Shown piece by piece: positions 42,348 to 55,393 of a stretch of DNA of 64,000 bases. A program made the position numbers and the translations under genes. Location of the stretch: positions 496,001-560,000 of the forward strand of contig CAWIPO010000006.1 of assembly GCA_963838095.1 (NCBI GenBank), in the 5' to 3' direction. The number at the start of each line of letters is the position of its first letter. Position 1 is the stretch's first letter. The notes beneath the pieces were generated by a model. It saw only the letters and a program-made list of their open reading frames with translations. It ran no database searches and had not been told where the DNA came from. Origin of the DNA: CAWCGU01 sp963838095 (lineage in GTDB: Bacteria; Actinomycetota; Thermoleophilia; Solirubrobacterales; 70-9).

Positions 42348-42989
42348 CTAGAGGCAGTGAGCGGCCGCGTAGAGAGTGCGGTCGTTGCCGCTGTCGTTGC
42401 CGCCGGTGACCGTGACGGTCTCGGCAGCGTGGTTGAGGATCACCTCGGAGATGAAGAGCTCATCCCCCGCCTGGTTCACGGTCCACTCGCCCGAACCGCT
42501 GATCAGCTCCTCGCCGTTCTGGCACGAGGCGGTGACCGTATCGGTCACGTACGCGCCGTTCTCGGCGCCGCCTCCGTTGACGCTGACCGAGTTGTAGCGA
42601 GGCTGGATCGCGTCGCCCAGCTCCGGAGCGCGAACGGAGTTGTCGGCAAGCTCCACCGAGCCGACTGCGTCGGCGCCGATTTCGGCTGAGCCGACTGCCT
42701 CGGCGGCGATCTCATCGGCCTCGACCGAGTTCGCCGCCAGATCCTGCGACGTGAGCGTGTCCAGTGCGACGTCGTCGCTCTGCAACGTCTGGTCGATGAC
42801 GTCCTCGGTAGCAACGGCCTGGCCGTTCTTCAGGTCGACGCTCTTCAGCGTCTCGTTGACGACGTCGCCGGAGTTGACTGTGTCCTGGCCCGGAAGCGCC
42901 ATCGCTGCGCCGGACATCGCCGTGAAAAGCGCGACGAAGCTGACGACGAGGGCTGGGCTGGGACGGAATCGAGTCTTGCTGCTGGTCAT
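42348..42989 (-). CDS. Exported stalk-repeat protein (copy 3 of 3)
   Basis: 213 residues from ATG 42989, with a good ribosome-binding site (AGGAGACCCCC before ATG). N-terminus MTSSKTRFRPSPALVVSFVALFTAMSG is a signal or anchor, then ALPGQDTVNSGDVVNETLKSVDL. About residues 40-130 are short repeats (TLTSQDLAANSVEADEIAAEAVGSAEIGADAVGSVELAD in pieces), like the copies at 6.0 and 23.6 kb. C-terminal about 85 residues form a beta-rich domain with two Cys (ASCQNGEEL, AAHCL). Repeats here are shorter in number than in copy 2, suggesting variable stalk length. Confidence 0.73.
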   Translation of the reverse strand: MTSSKTRFRPSPALVVSFVALFTAMSGAAMALPGQDTVNSGDVVNETLKSVDLKNGQAVATEDVIDQTLQSDDVALDTLTSQDLAANSVEADEIAAEAVGSAEIGADAVGSVELADNSVRAPELGDAIQPRYNSVSVNGGGAENGAYVTDTVTASCQNGEELISGSGEWTVNQAGDELFISEVILNHAAETVTVTGGNDSGNDRTLYAAAHCL

Positions 42990-43064
42990 GGGGGTCTCCT
43001 TTTGTTTGTTGTTTCCCATGCCCTCAGTGTCTGCTCGCGCGGCCGTTTCGACCAGGGGCCCTGA

Positions 43065-43105
43065 GGGTGGACATAGGCCCACCCGGGGGTGGACTTGGCC
43101 CACCC
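43065..43105. repeat. Tandem GGGTGG...CCACCC inverted repeats
   Basis: Two near-identical units in direct repeat: GGGTGG-ACATAGGC-CCACCC (43065-43084) and GGGTGG-ACTTGGC-CCACCC (43087-43105). Each is an inverted repeat. They lie in the 151-base gap between glycosyltransferase 3 and stalk-repeat gene 3, both leftward, next to a further palindrome CAGGGGCCCTG (43053-43063). They could be terminators of the glycosyltransferase gene or operators of the stalk gene. Confidence 0.6.
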
Positions 43106-43140
43106 TTGGTGTGGTCTCAGCCTGAAAGCGGCGGAAGGAG

Positions 43141-44223
43141 TCAGCCGGTGAGCAGCTCGCCGAGGTCCTCGACGGTCCGACTCCACGCCAGCCGTTCCCT
43201 CTCCTGCCCCGCGCCGGCGGCGAGTCGAGCGCGGAGGCCAGGGTCGGCGAGACGCTCGATCGCCGCGGCGAGCTCGGCCTCGTCGGGCTCGAACGCCGGG
43301 ATTCCGGAGGGTGCCGGTTCAGGGCTCGGCAAGCCCTTGACCAGGAGGCCGTTGCGCTCATGCGCCACGACTTCGTTCATTGGCGGGTTGTCGTTCGTGA
43401 TGATCGGAAGCCCGAGCGCGGTCGCCTCATAGAGGTGGAGCCCCAGGCCCTCCCAGCGACTCGGCGCGAGGCAAACGTCGGCCGCCCCGAACAGCCGCAG
43501 GTGCTGATCGGTCGGCAGGTCCTCGGAGATCAGCTCGATCCGCTGGTCCTTTCTCGCCGCCTTTTGCACCGCTTTGGAGCCGCGATCCACCTGTGACTTG
43601 ACCACCAGCCTGAGGCGCTCGTTGGTGGTGCTGCGGAACGCTGCCAGGGTTCGCTCGATCGGCTTCCGCCGGCTCATGAAGCCGCCGGGGAAGAAGAACG
43701 TGACGCGCTCGTCGTCGCTGCCCGTGGAATCCGCGGCCGCGTCCAAGAGCTCCGGATGGATTCCCCAATGCACTCGAAAGCTCTCGATGCCCAGCTCGGC
43801 GTAGCGCTCCTGCTCGCAGGCCGTCATCGAGTAGATGAGGTCGAACGCCTGCTTCGCCGGCTCGACGTGCTCTTCAGAGAATTGCTCCCAGACGAAGCGC
43901 CCGATCGTCCTCACCCCGGTCGCCCGCAGCTGCCCGATTTCCTCGAACTGGTAATTCTGATCGAAGAACGCGACCTCGATCGAGCGCCTCCGCGCCCACG
44001 CCTCGAGCTCGGCGGCGGGAATCGTGTAGTGCGAGGCCTCGGTGATCCCGGGCTGGTCCCAGACGCCCTCGCGGTCGATGAACGACGGCCTGATGTTCCC
44101 GCCCCGCGTCGGACGCGCGAGCACGAACGTCTCGTGCCCGATCGAATCCAGAGCCGAGCGCAGCTGGCGTGCAACCACCGCCTGGCCGCGGTTGAACCAG
44201 AACGAGCTGATCCCGATCCTCAT
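43141..44223 (-). CDS. Glycosyltransferase 3 (GT4-like)
   Basis: 360 residues, paralogue of the two array glycosyltransferases: MRIGISSFWFNRGQAVVARQL, HETFVLARPTRGG, QPGITEAS, TIGRFVWEQFSEEHVEPA, FFPGGFMSRRKPIERTLAAF, CLAPSRWEGLGLHLYEATAL, NDNPPMNEVV, NGLLV. It lies outside the purine block, 15 kb from its relatives, and ends VEDLGELLTG. Start ATG 44223. GT-B fold; sugar unknown. Confidence 0.82.
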   Translation of the reverse strand: MRIGISSFWFNRGQAVVARQLRSALDSIGHETFVLARPTRGGNIRPSFIDREGVWDQPGITEASHYTIPAAELEAWARRRSIEVAFFDQNYQFEEIGQLRATGVRTIGRFVWEQFSEEHVEPAKQAFDLIYSMTACEQERYAELGIESFRVHWGIHPELLDAAADSTGSDDERVTFFFPGGFMSRRKPIERTLAAFRSTTNERLRLVVKSQVDRGSKAVQKAARKDQRIELISEDLPTDQHLRLFGAADVCLAPSRWEGLGLHLYEATALGLPIITNDNPPMNEVVAHERNGLLVKGLPSPEPAPSGIPAFEPDEAELAAAIERLADPGLRARLAAGAGQERERLAWSRTVEDLGELLTG

Positions 44224-44244
44224 CGGCCCCAGCGTAATGGCGAA

Positions 44245-44266
44245 CCGCCGCCGCCTTCGGCGGCGG
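44245..44266. terminator. GC hairpin before glycosyltransferase 3
   Basis: 9-bp stem CCGCCGCCG (44245-44253) with loop CCTT and complement to 44266, in the 97-base gap between two leftward genes. It could terminate the membrane-protein gene upstream or fold in the leader of glycosyltransferase 3. A perfect palindrome GGGCTATAGCCC lies at 44309-44320 against the upstream stop. Confidence 0.5.
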
Positions 44267-44320
44267 AGCACCGAAGGGAGGGCAAGGCGGAAAGTGTCTG
44301 ACTGGTACGGGCTATAGCCC

Positions 44321-45962
44321 CTAAACCAGCAAGCGCGGGCTCGAGAGATCGCGAGTCAGCGAATCCCAGGCGCGGCCGATCGAGAACGAGTTTTCGATCC
44401 GCAGCGACCCGGGGGCATCGGCGCGCACCGCGGTCCAATCCCCCTCTGTGCTCGTACATCCCTCGCCCTCGGCAACGTGCCAAAACGGCGACGCCCGCAC
44501 CAACACCAGAAACGTCCCGAGCTCCTCGACCTCGAGCGTCACCGACTCCGGCTCCAGGTCGGCGACCGTGGCAACCCCACCGTCCTCGCTGCTCACGAAC
44601 GGCCGCGCACCTTCCACCTCCCACACCCTCCAGTGCTCCGATTCCCACCGCGGGATCAGGAACGGGGGCTCGGTGAGGATCAGCTCGCGCTCGGCCCGGG
44701 AGTACTGCTGCGCGTCCACGTCCGGAAGCGCGACGTAGCGGACCCCGGTCTCGAGCAGCCAGTCGTGGTAGCGCTCCGGCGTCAGCTCGCCCTCGTAGAA
44801 GACGTCGTTTCGGGCGCGGTCCATCTGCCGCAGCCAGCCGCGGCCGAGCGCGAACTCGGGCGCCACATAGGCCATCTCCCAGCTGTTCACCGATTCGGGG
44901 ATCTCGACCCGGGTCAGATCGCCGCCGTGGGCGCGAAGCCAATCCTCGAGCGGGGCGTAGTACGCCTCCTCGGTCGAGGGATCGTCGACGCTGAGGGCGA
45001 CCTCCCTGACGGCGTTGTCGAGCTGCCAGTAGGCGCTCCAGGCGAGGGTCGCGACGGCGACCGCGCCGGTGAGCAGCCTCCGCCACGGCGGGCGCGGCGG
45101 AAGCACCTCGCCCCTGTGGGCGAGCAGCGCTGATAGCAGCACCGGGCCGCCGAAGAACATCCCCAGCCGTGAGACGTTGCTGCCCATCGGGCTCGGGATC
45201 AGCCAGAACAGCGTCGCCGCCAGCGCGTAACCGGCGAGCGCGGTCCGCAGCCCGCGCTCCCGGGAAGCCTCCACGTCACCAGCAGGGCGCCGGCGCACCA
45301 CAGCGGCACCGGCAGATAGGCGGCGAAGTCGTACGGCTGCAGCCCTTCCTCGTGGAAGACCGCGTTCAGCGCCAGCGCCGGGAGCAGCGCCGCGGCGGCG
45401 ACGACCAGCGCGGAGCGCCGAGTTGGGGGGCGGTTAGCGCGACAACCGTCGCCACCCCGGCCAGGAACGCCCCCGCCAGCGGGCTGGCGAGCGTGCATCC
45501 AACGCGGCTGCCGTCGCCGCCAGCGGATGCGGCGCGCGGAGGCTGAGGAGCGACGCGAGACCGAGCGCGACGCCGAGCGCGAAGCTGAGGTTGCCGTTCA
45601 CGTACATCGCCGCCGCGCCGACCGCGAACCACAGCGAGCCCCAGAGGGCGCTCTCCCCCCAGAGGCCGCGTACCAGCGGGTCGAACAGCAGCGCCGAGCA
45701 CGACAACCGCCACCGCCCCGACCACTTGCGGTGTGAACCACGCCGCCAGCGGCGGGAAGAGGACGCTGTAGGTGAGCGTGTAGTGCCCCTGGTACCAGCT
45801 CCCGTTCCAGATCGTGAGCCCGGAGCGCTCGAAGAGCTCCGCCCGAAACACATGGGCGGCGAGGTCGTGGACCTGCGGGTTCCAGGCGACGAACGCAGCG
45901 ACGAGCGCCGCGCACAGGGCCACCGGCCCGATCCGCCGCAGGACAGCGTGGGGCGAGGTCAC
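44321..45962 (-). CDS. Multi-pass membrane protein, GT-C-like, broken by frameshifts
   Basis: Reading starts at GTG 45962 with RRIGPVALCAALVAAFVAWN, then NPQVHDLAAHVFRAELFERSG, IWNGSWYQGHYTLTYSVLF, the loop signature of GT-C-type polyprenyl-sugar transferases and related membrane proteins. Frames then change near 45690, 45520, 45430 and 45290, with convincing continuations (VRGLWGESALWGSLWFAVG, LAGAFLAGVATVVALTAPQ, ALNAVFHEEGLQPYDFAAYL, TALAGYALAATLFWLIPSP). The last about 200 residues (VNSWEMAYVAPEFALGRG onward) form an extracytoplasmic domain. Total about 540 residues. Probably consensus errors; may supply or transfer a lipid-linked sugar for the neighbouring glycosyltransferases. Confidence 0.6.
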
Positions 45963-46001
45963 GAGGCGGGGAGATCGGGCGTTATCGCCACGCCGAAAGT
46001 G

Positions 46002-48622
<2,621 letters not shown>

Positions 48623-48631
48623 CGTGCCTGG

Positions 48632-48668
48632 ATTATACCTCAAATCTAAGTCTCTTCGACTTAGATTT
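48632..48668 (-). promoter_or_regulatory. clpB promoter with palindromic operator
   Basis: On the minus strand a perfect 11-bp inverted repeat AAATCTAAGTC...GACTTAGATTT (48642-48668, 5-base spacer) is followed directly by a consensus -10 TATAAT (48632-48637). The -10 ends only 10 bases before the clpB ATG at 48622, which leaves no room for a Shine-Dalgarno, so a leaderless mRNA is expected. The palindrome covers the -35 region and fits an operator for the HspR encoded next door; it differs in sequence from the Streptomyces HAIR element. Confidence 0.75.
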
Positions 48669-48682
48669 ATGCGTGGCGTGGC

Positions 48683-49160
48683 TCATCGCTTGCCCGGACG
48701 CTCGACCGGGATCCGCACGGACCGGTCGCTCGGGAGCCCCGATCTCGGGTCATAGGCGCCGTAGGGGACGATGTCGGCGCCCATCGAGCGCTTGACCCGT
48801 CGATCTCGGCCGCCATCCGCTGCTCGATCTCCGCCGTGCGCCGCGCATGCCGCCGAGCTCGCCCGCATTCTTCAGCCGCTCCTCGAGCTGCAGCACCGCC
48901 TCGACCCCGGCGAGGTTGAGGCCCTCGTCGGCGGTCAGGCGCTGGATCCGGCGCAGCCGCTCGACGTCCTCCTGCGAGTAGAGGCGGGTGTTCTTCGGCG
49001 AGCGCTTCGGCGTGATCAGCCCCCGCGCCTCGTACATGCGCAGCGTCTGCGGGTGCATCTCGGCGAGCTCGGCCGCGACCGAGATCATGAAGACGCCGCG
49101 GTCGGCGTCGATCCGCAGGCCGTCCCTCGGCGGCCTGCACGCTTTCGCGCTCGCGCTCAC
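48683..49160 (-). CDS. hspR: Heat-shock repressor HspR (MerR family), frameshifted
   Basis: DNA-binding repressor of the heat-shock genes. Winged HTH of MerR type is clear: GVFMISVAAELAEMHPQTLRMYEARGLITPKRSPKNTRLYSQEDVERLRRI (in pieces), followed by a helical region and the tail MGADIVPYGAYDPRSG. The start GTG 49160 overlaps the dnaJ stop by 4 bases (GTGA). Two frame changes near 48850 and 48800 interrupt the C-terminal part. Placed, as in Streptomyces, as the last gene of a dnaK-grpE-dnaJ-hspR operon, with clpB following; it is expected to repress both promoters together with DnaK. Confidence 0.82.
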
Positions 49161-50278
49161 GCGTCTGCCTTGCCGTCCTCGCACTCGACGCCCGCTTCGC
49201 GGACGCATCGCGCAGCAGCCGCTCGCGCGGGTTGCGGTCGTTGATCGTCTCCGCGAACTCGCCGAGCGCCTGCGCTGCTCGTCGGTGAGATCGCTCGGCA
49301 CCTCGATCCCGAGCCGGTAGCGGATGTCGCCGCGCCCGCGGCCGCCGGGCTTCGGCGGGCCCTCGCCGCGGAGCCGCTGGACGGTGCCGTGCTGGGTGCC
49401 CGGCTGGACCCGGATCCGCTTGCTGCCGTTCAGGGTCGGGACCTCGACGGTCGCGCCCTGGATCGCCTCGGGGATCGTGATCGGCACCTCGACCTCGAGG
49501 TTGCCGTCGTCGCGCTGGGTGAAGACCGGCGAGGGGGTGACGTGGACGACGACGTAGAGGTCGCCCGGCGGGCCGCCGAGGGGCCCGTCCTCGCCCTTGC
49601 CCGCGACCCGGATCCGCGTGCCCTCGCGGACGCCCGGCCGGGATCTTCACCCGGTAGCGCTTGCGCTGGAGCGTCAGGCCGGAGCCGCCGCAGGTGTGGC
49701 ACGGCGTCTCGATGATCTCGCCCCGCCCGCCGCACTGGGGGCAGGGCTGGCTGATCGAGAAGAAGCCCTGGCTCTCGGAGTCGACGCCGCGCCCGCCGCA
49801 GCGCGGGCAGACATCGGGGTCGTGCCCGGCTCGGCGCCGCTGCCGCCGCAGGTGCGCAGGCGGACTGCTTCGGACCGTCACCGGGACCTCGGTGCCGCTC
49901 ATCGCCTGGTCGAAGCGAGGCGTGATCTCGGTCTCGAGGTCGCGGCCGCGGACCGGCTCCTGGGGCCCGGCGCCCGCCGCGGCTGAAGATCGTCGAGAAG
50001 ATGTCGCCGATGTCGGAGGTGAAGCCGCCGGGCCTCCGCGGCCGCCCGCCGCCTCCGAAGCCGCCGAACATGCCGCCGGCGTCGTACTGCTTGCGCTTCT
50101 CGGGGTCCGAGAGCACGTCGTAGGCGCCCTGGATCTCCTTGAAGCGCTCCTCCGCCGCCGGGTCGTCCGGGTTGCGGTCGGGGTGGTACTCGCGGGCGAG
50201 CTTGCGGTAGGCCCGCTTCAGCTCCTCGTCGGTCGCCTTCTTCGGGACCCCGAGGACTTCGTAGAGGTCGCTCGCCAT
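49157..50278 (-). CDS. dnaJ: Chaperone protein DnaJ, frameshifted
   Basis: J protein starting MASDLYEVLGVPKKATDEEL, with the J-domain HPD in REYHPDRNPDD, a Gly-rich linker (GGFGGGGRPRR), a zinc-finger region (CPRCGGRG, CPQCGGRG, CHTCGGSG) and the C-terminal substrate domain (VPITIPEAIQGATVEVPTLNG). It ends with a short acidic tail (VECEDGKADA) before a TGA that overlaps hspR. Several frame changes (near 49975, 49860, 49640, 49270 and 49190). Start ATG 50278, 9 bases after the grpE stop. Confidence 0.85.
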
Positions 50279-50286
50279 CGCCCGCC

Positions 50287-50898
50287 CTACTCGGCGACGA
50301 CGACCCGCGCGGCGCGGATCACCTGCCCGTCGAGGCGGTAGCCGCGCTCGAGGGTCTCGACGACGGTGCCGGCCTCCGTGCCTCTCGGCCGCGCGTCGAC
50401 AGCGCCTCGTGCAAGTTCGGGTCGAACTGCTCGCCGGCGGGGTCGTAGGTCTCGACCCCGGCGCGCGCGAGGGCGGCCTGAAGCTCGCCGAGGACCAGCG
50501 CACGCCCCGCGCGAAGGCCTCCTGCCCGGAGACCTCCTGGCTCGGCGCTCGCCTGCCGGCGGCCGGGACGTCGTCGAGGTCGATCCCCGAGCGCCTGCAG
50601 GGCGCGCTCGAGGTTGTCGATCGCCGGCAGCAGCTCGCGGGCGAGCGCCGCCTTGCCGCGGCGCTCGGCTCGGCGGCGTCGCGGGTCGCCCGCTTGCGGA
50701 AGTTCTCGAAGTCCGCCCGCGCGCGCTTCGCCAGCTCGAGGTACTCGTCGCGCTCGCGGGCGATCTCGTCGAGAGGCGTCGAGGTCGGCCTCGACCGGCG
50801 GCGGCATCGCCGGCCGCCGTCGGACGACCTCGCGTCGGCCCCGGCTCGCCTCCTCCGACGCTTCGGCCGGTCGGCGCTCCTCGGTCGCGGCGCGGTCG

Positions 50899-50909
<11 letters not shown>
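50287..50909 (-). CDS. grpE: Nucleotide exchange factor GrpE, frameshifted
   Basis: Helical dimeric co-chaperone. The core is readable in two frames: DEIARERDEYLELAKRARADFENFRKRATRD, ELLPAIDNLERALQAL, then GVETYDPAGEQFDPNLHEAL and the C-terminal beta domain GTVVETLERGYRLDGQVIRAARVVV ending in TAG at 50287. Frame changes near 50780, 50670, 50590, 50500 and 50395. The N-terminal part is acidic, as usual. Its start is uncertain because dnaK and grpE overlap in a region with errors; GTG 50909 is the best guess. Confidence 0.75.
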
Positions 50910-52787
<1,878 letters not shown>

Positions 52788-52837
52788 CTGCTGTTCCTCC
52801 GTTTCAGCGGCGCCCTCCTGTGCGCCGGACGCAGGTT

Positions 52838-52861
52838 GCCTAAAAAATTTGAGTCTAAGGC
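52838..52861 (-). promoter_or_regulatory. AT-rich dnaK promoter region with operator-like half site
   Basis: The gap between dnaK and the cyclase-fusion gene has one AT-rich patch (TAAAAAATTTGAGTCTAAGG, 52841-52860). On the minus strand it reads CCTTAGACTCAAAT, which shares CTTAGA with the clpB palindrome arm GACTTAGATTT and ACTCAA with the Streptomyces HAIR half site. I see no full inverted repeat and no convincing -10, so the promoter position is only approximate. Confidence 0.4.
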
Positions 52862-52881
52862 TAGCGGACCGTGCGTACGGA

Positions 52882-54219
52882 TCAAGAATCGGCGGCGAAC
52901 AGCTGCCACGTCTCGGCGATCCCCTTCAGCTCGTGTTCGCCACGGTCGGCGAACGCGATCCCCGACCCCGCGACGAGGTCCTTCACGGTGCGGGAAACGA
53001 GTACCTCGCTCGGGCCTGCTCGCGCGCCGATCCGCGAGGCGATGTGCACGGCGATCCCGCCGATGTCGTCTTCCATCAGCTCCACCTCGCCCGCGTGAAG
53101 GCCGACGCGCACCTCGATGTCGAGCGGGCGCGCCGACTCGGCGATCGCCTGGCCGCAGCGGATCGCGCGGCCCGGCCCGTCGAACGTCGCCAGGAAGCCG
53201 TCGCCCAGCGTCTTCACCTCACGGCCGCGAAACCGCGACAGCTCCCCGCGCAGCACTGAGTGGTGGGAGGTCAGCAGCTCCCGCCAGCGCTCGTCGCCGA
53301 GCTCCGTGGCGCGCTCGGTCGAGCCGACGATGTCGGTGAACATCACCGTCGCCAGCACGCGATCGGGCTCGGGGGCCGAGCGCACACCAGTGAGGAACTC
53401 CTCGATCTCGCCCACCACGGCGTCCGCGTCGCCGATCCACGGCAGGTGGTCGATGCCGTCGAGCTCGACGTAGCGCGCACCCGGGATCTGGTCTGCCATC
53501 CACTTGCCGGCGCGCCAGTTGACCACACGGTCGCCATGACGGTGGAGGACGAGCGTCGGCACGTGGATCGTCGGCAGCACCGCGCGGACGTCGATGTCGA
53601 GGAACATCTCGAAGATCTGCTGCACCATCGCCGGACTCGCCGAGTAGCGCTGCAGGCGGCTGATGTACTCGACCGCCTCGGCGTTGCCGGCGATGCTGGG
53701 CGCGAACATCTCGGCGAACGTCTGGCCGTCCTGTCCCCAGACCGGTGCGATGAACTCCACGGCCGACTCTCGCAGGGCGTCGGCGGGCGATGCCCACGGA
53801 TAATCCTCGTCCTCGGTGCTTCGCGCCATCGCTCCGTAGAGCACGAGCGCCGCCGCGCGCTCGGGGTGCGTCGCAGCAAACATCACGCACATCGGCCCTC
53901 CCTCGGAGATCCCGAACATCGCCGCGCGCTCCGATCCCGCTGCGTCGAGCACGACCCGGACGTCGTCGATTCGCTGCTCGAGCGTTGGCACCTCGGCGAC
54001 CGGATCGGACAGGCCGGTGCCGCGCTTGTCGAACAGGATCACGCGGGAAAAAGACGCCAGCCTTTCCACCATGTGGGCGTAAAGCGGCGACTCCCACTCG
54101 ATCTCCAGATGCGTGGCGAAGCCGGGCACCACCACGAGGTCGACGGGCCCGTCGCCCACCACTTGGTAAGCGATCGAAACGTCGCCGGACTTCGTGTATT
54201 GGGTCTTCGGCCGGTTCAC
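52882..54219 (-). CDS. Alpha/beta hydrolase-class III adenylate/guanylate cyclase fusion
   Basis: 445 residues. Residues 1-about 280 are an alpha/beta hydrolase: nucleophile motif FGISEGGPM, acid/base region HVPTLVLHRHGDRVV and catalytic His in GIDHLPWIG. Residues about 290-445 are a class III nucleotide cyclase: VLATVMFTDIVGSTERA with the metal-binding Asp, KTLGDGFLATFDGP, VRVGLHAGEVE and a HIASRIGARAG segment. Such hydrolase-cyclase fusions are known in mycobacteria and related actinobacteria; the hydrolase part probably senses a small ligand. The stop is 94 bases from the dnaK start. Confidence 0.88.
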   Translation of the reverse strand: MNRPKTQYTKSGDVSIAYQVVGDGPVDLVVVPGFATHLEIEWESPLYAHMVERLASFSRVILFDKRGTGLSDPVAEVPTLEQRIDDVRVVLDAAGSERAAMFGISEGGPMCVMFAATHPERAAALVLYGAMARSTEDEDYPWASPADALRESAVEFIAPVWGQDGQTFAEMFAPSIAGNAEAVEYISRLQRYSASPAMVQQIFEMFLDIDVRAVLPTIHVPTLVLHRHGDRVVNWRAGKWMADQIPGARYVELDGIDHLPWIGDADAVVGEIEEFLTGVRSAPEPDRVLATVMFTDIVGSTERATELGDERWRELLTSHHSVLRGELSRFRGREVKTLGDGFLATFDGPGRAIRCGQAIAESARPLDIEVRVGLHAGEVELMEDDIGGIAVHIASRIGARAGPSEVLVSRTVKDLVAGSGIAFADRGEHELKGIAETWQLFAADS

Positions 54220-54237
54220 GGCCAGGATCTTCCCGGG

Positions 54238-54609
54238 CTACTGCCCGGCCACCCGTGAGACGTAGTCGGCGACCTCCTCGGCCGACTCGCCGGCGAGGAT
54301 CCGGGCCGGCATCCGCCCCTGCACGCCGTTCTCGATCGCAGCCAGGACGCGGTCGTAGTTGCCCTCAGGCGTGCCGACGCCGAGAAGCTCGTCGAGGTTC
54401 GGTCCGACGACACCGAACGTGCCGGCTGCTTCGAGCGTGTGGCACGGCCCGCAGTTGGCGACGAAGAGCGCCTTCGCATCCTCGTCGCCCTCCTCGCCAG
54501 CGTTGGGCGAGGCGTCGGCGCCGCCCTCCTCGCTGATCGCCCAGAACGGAATCACGAGCATGAGGACGACCGCGAAGGCGCAGAAGATGACGGCATTGCT
54601 CTTCTTCAT
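54238..54609 (-). CDS. Membrane-anchored c-type cytochrome
   Basis: 123 residues. N-terminal membrane anchor (MKKSNAVIFCAFAVVLMLVIPF), an acidic linker, then a single class I cytochrome c domain with the heme site CGPCHTLEAAGT and an axial Met in QGRMPARIL, followed by AEEVADYVSRVAG. Similar to small cytochrome c551/c6-like proteins of the extracytoplasmic side. Possible electron partner of the cupredoxin at 4.7 kb or a terminal oxidase, none of which is in this window. Confidence 0.88.
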   Translation of the reverse strand: MKKSNAVIFCAFAVVLMLVIPFWAISEEGGADASPNAGEEGDEDAKALFVANCGPCHTLEAAGTFGVVGPNLDELLGVGTPEGNYDRVLAAIENGVQGRMPARILAGESAEEVADYVSRVAGQ

Positions 54610-54685
54610 GCTTGGGCCGCGCGGTTGAGCGCGGCGGCGGAGATACTAAGTGACTGCCTGCCAACTCGCGTGTGCCCGCGGAGGT

Positions 54686-55393
54686 TCAGCCGGACCCGGA
54701 GTTCCGGCGGTAGAACGGGCACATCCGGCGCAGCTCGCATTCCCCGCAGCGGGGTACCGGGCGGCACACCCGGCGACCGTGGCTGATCAGGTTCATGTGC
54801 AGCTCGTATGCGTCGGCGGGATCGACGACCGCCTTGATCTCGTCGTGCGCCCGATCGAAGCTGGCGCCCTCGGGAAACAGCCCCAGGCGGCCGCCGACTC
54901 TGTGGACGTGGACGTCGACGGGAATCTCCGGGATCCCGTACGTGAACATGAGCACGCAGGCCGCCGTCTTTCGGCCGACTCCGGGGAGCGAGGTCAGGAA
55001 CGACATCGACTCCTCCGGCGGCGTGTGTTCGATCCAGTCGAGGTCGGGCTCGGAGCCGGGCCCGTCCGAGATCAGCCGGAGGATGTCCTGAATCCGGGGA
55101 GCCTTCGTTTCCGCCAGCCCGCCCGGGCGGATCGCTTCCCGGACCCCGTCGAGTGGGGCGTCGCGCACCTCGACCCAGGTCGGGAAGCGCTCGCGAAGCC
55201 GATCGAATGCGACATCCCGATTCGTGTCGTTCGTGTGCTGGGAGAGCACGGTCCTCACGAGCTCGGCGATCGGATGGCCGTGCGGCTCGTTGCGCGGCTG
55301 CCCGTAGATCGCCCGCAGGCGATCGCGAATCGCCAGAACCCGCCGCCTCGGTGGCCGCCGCCATCCCTCCGGCGCCCTGGGCCGGCGGTTCAC
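54686..55393 (-). CDS. nth: Endonuclease III (DNA glycosylase/AP lyase)
   Basis: 235-residue HhH-GPD base-excision glycosylase for oxidised pyrimidines. HhH with catalytic Lys in LPGVGRKTAACVL (about 142), catalytic Asp in IPVDVHVHRVG (about 160), and a C-terminal Fe-S cluster motif in VCRPVPRCGECELRRMCPF, with spacing C-x5-C-x2-C-x5-C. Start GTG 55393 overlaps the PfkB kinase stop by 4 bases. A shorter variant is possible. Confidence 0.9.
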   Translation of the reverse strand: MNRRPRAPEGWRRPPRRRVLAIRDRLRAIYGQPRNEPHGHPIAELVRTVLSQHTNDTNRDVAFDRLRERFPTWVEVRDAPLDGVREAIRPGGLAETKAPRIQDILRLISDGPGSEPDLDWIEHTPPEESMSFLTSLPGVGRKTAACVLMFTYGIPEIPVDVHVHRVGGRLGLFPEGASFDRAHDEIKAVVDPADAYELHMNLISHGRRVCRPVPRCGECELRRMCPFYRRNSGSG

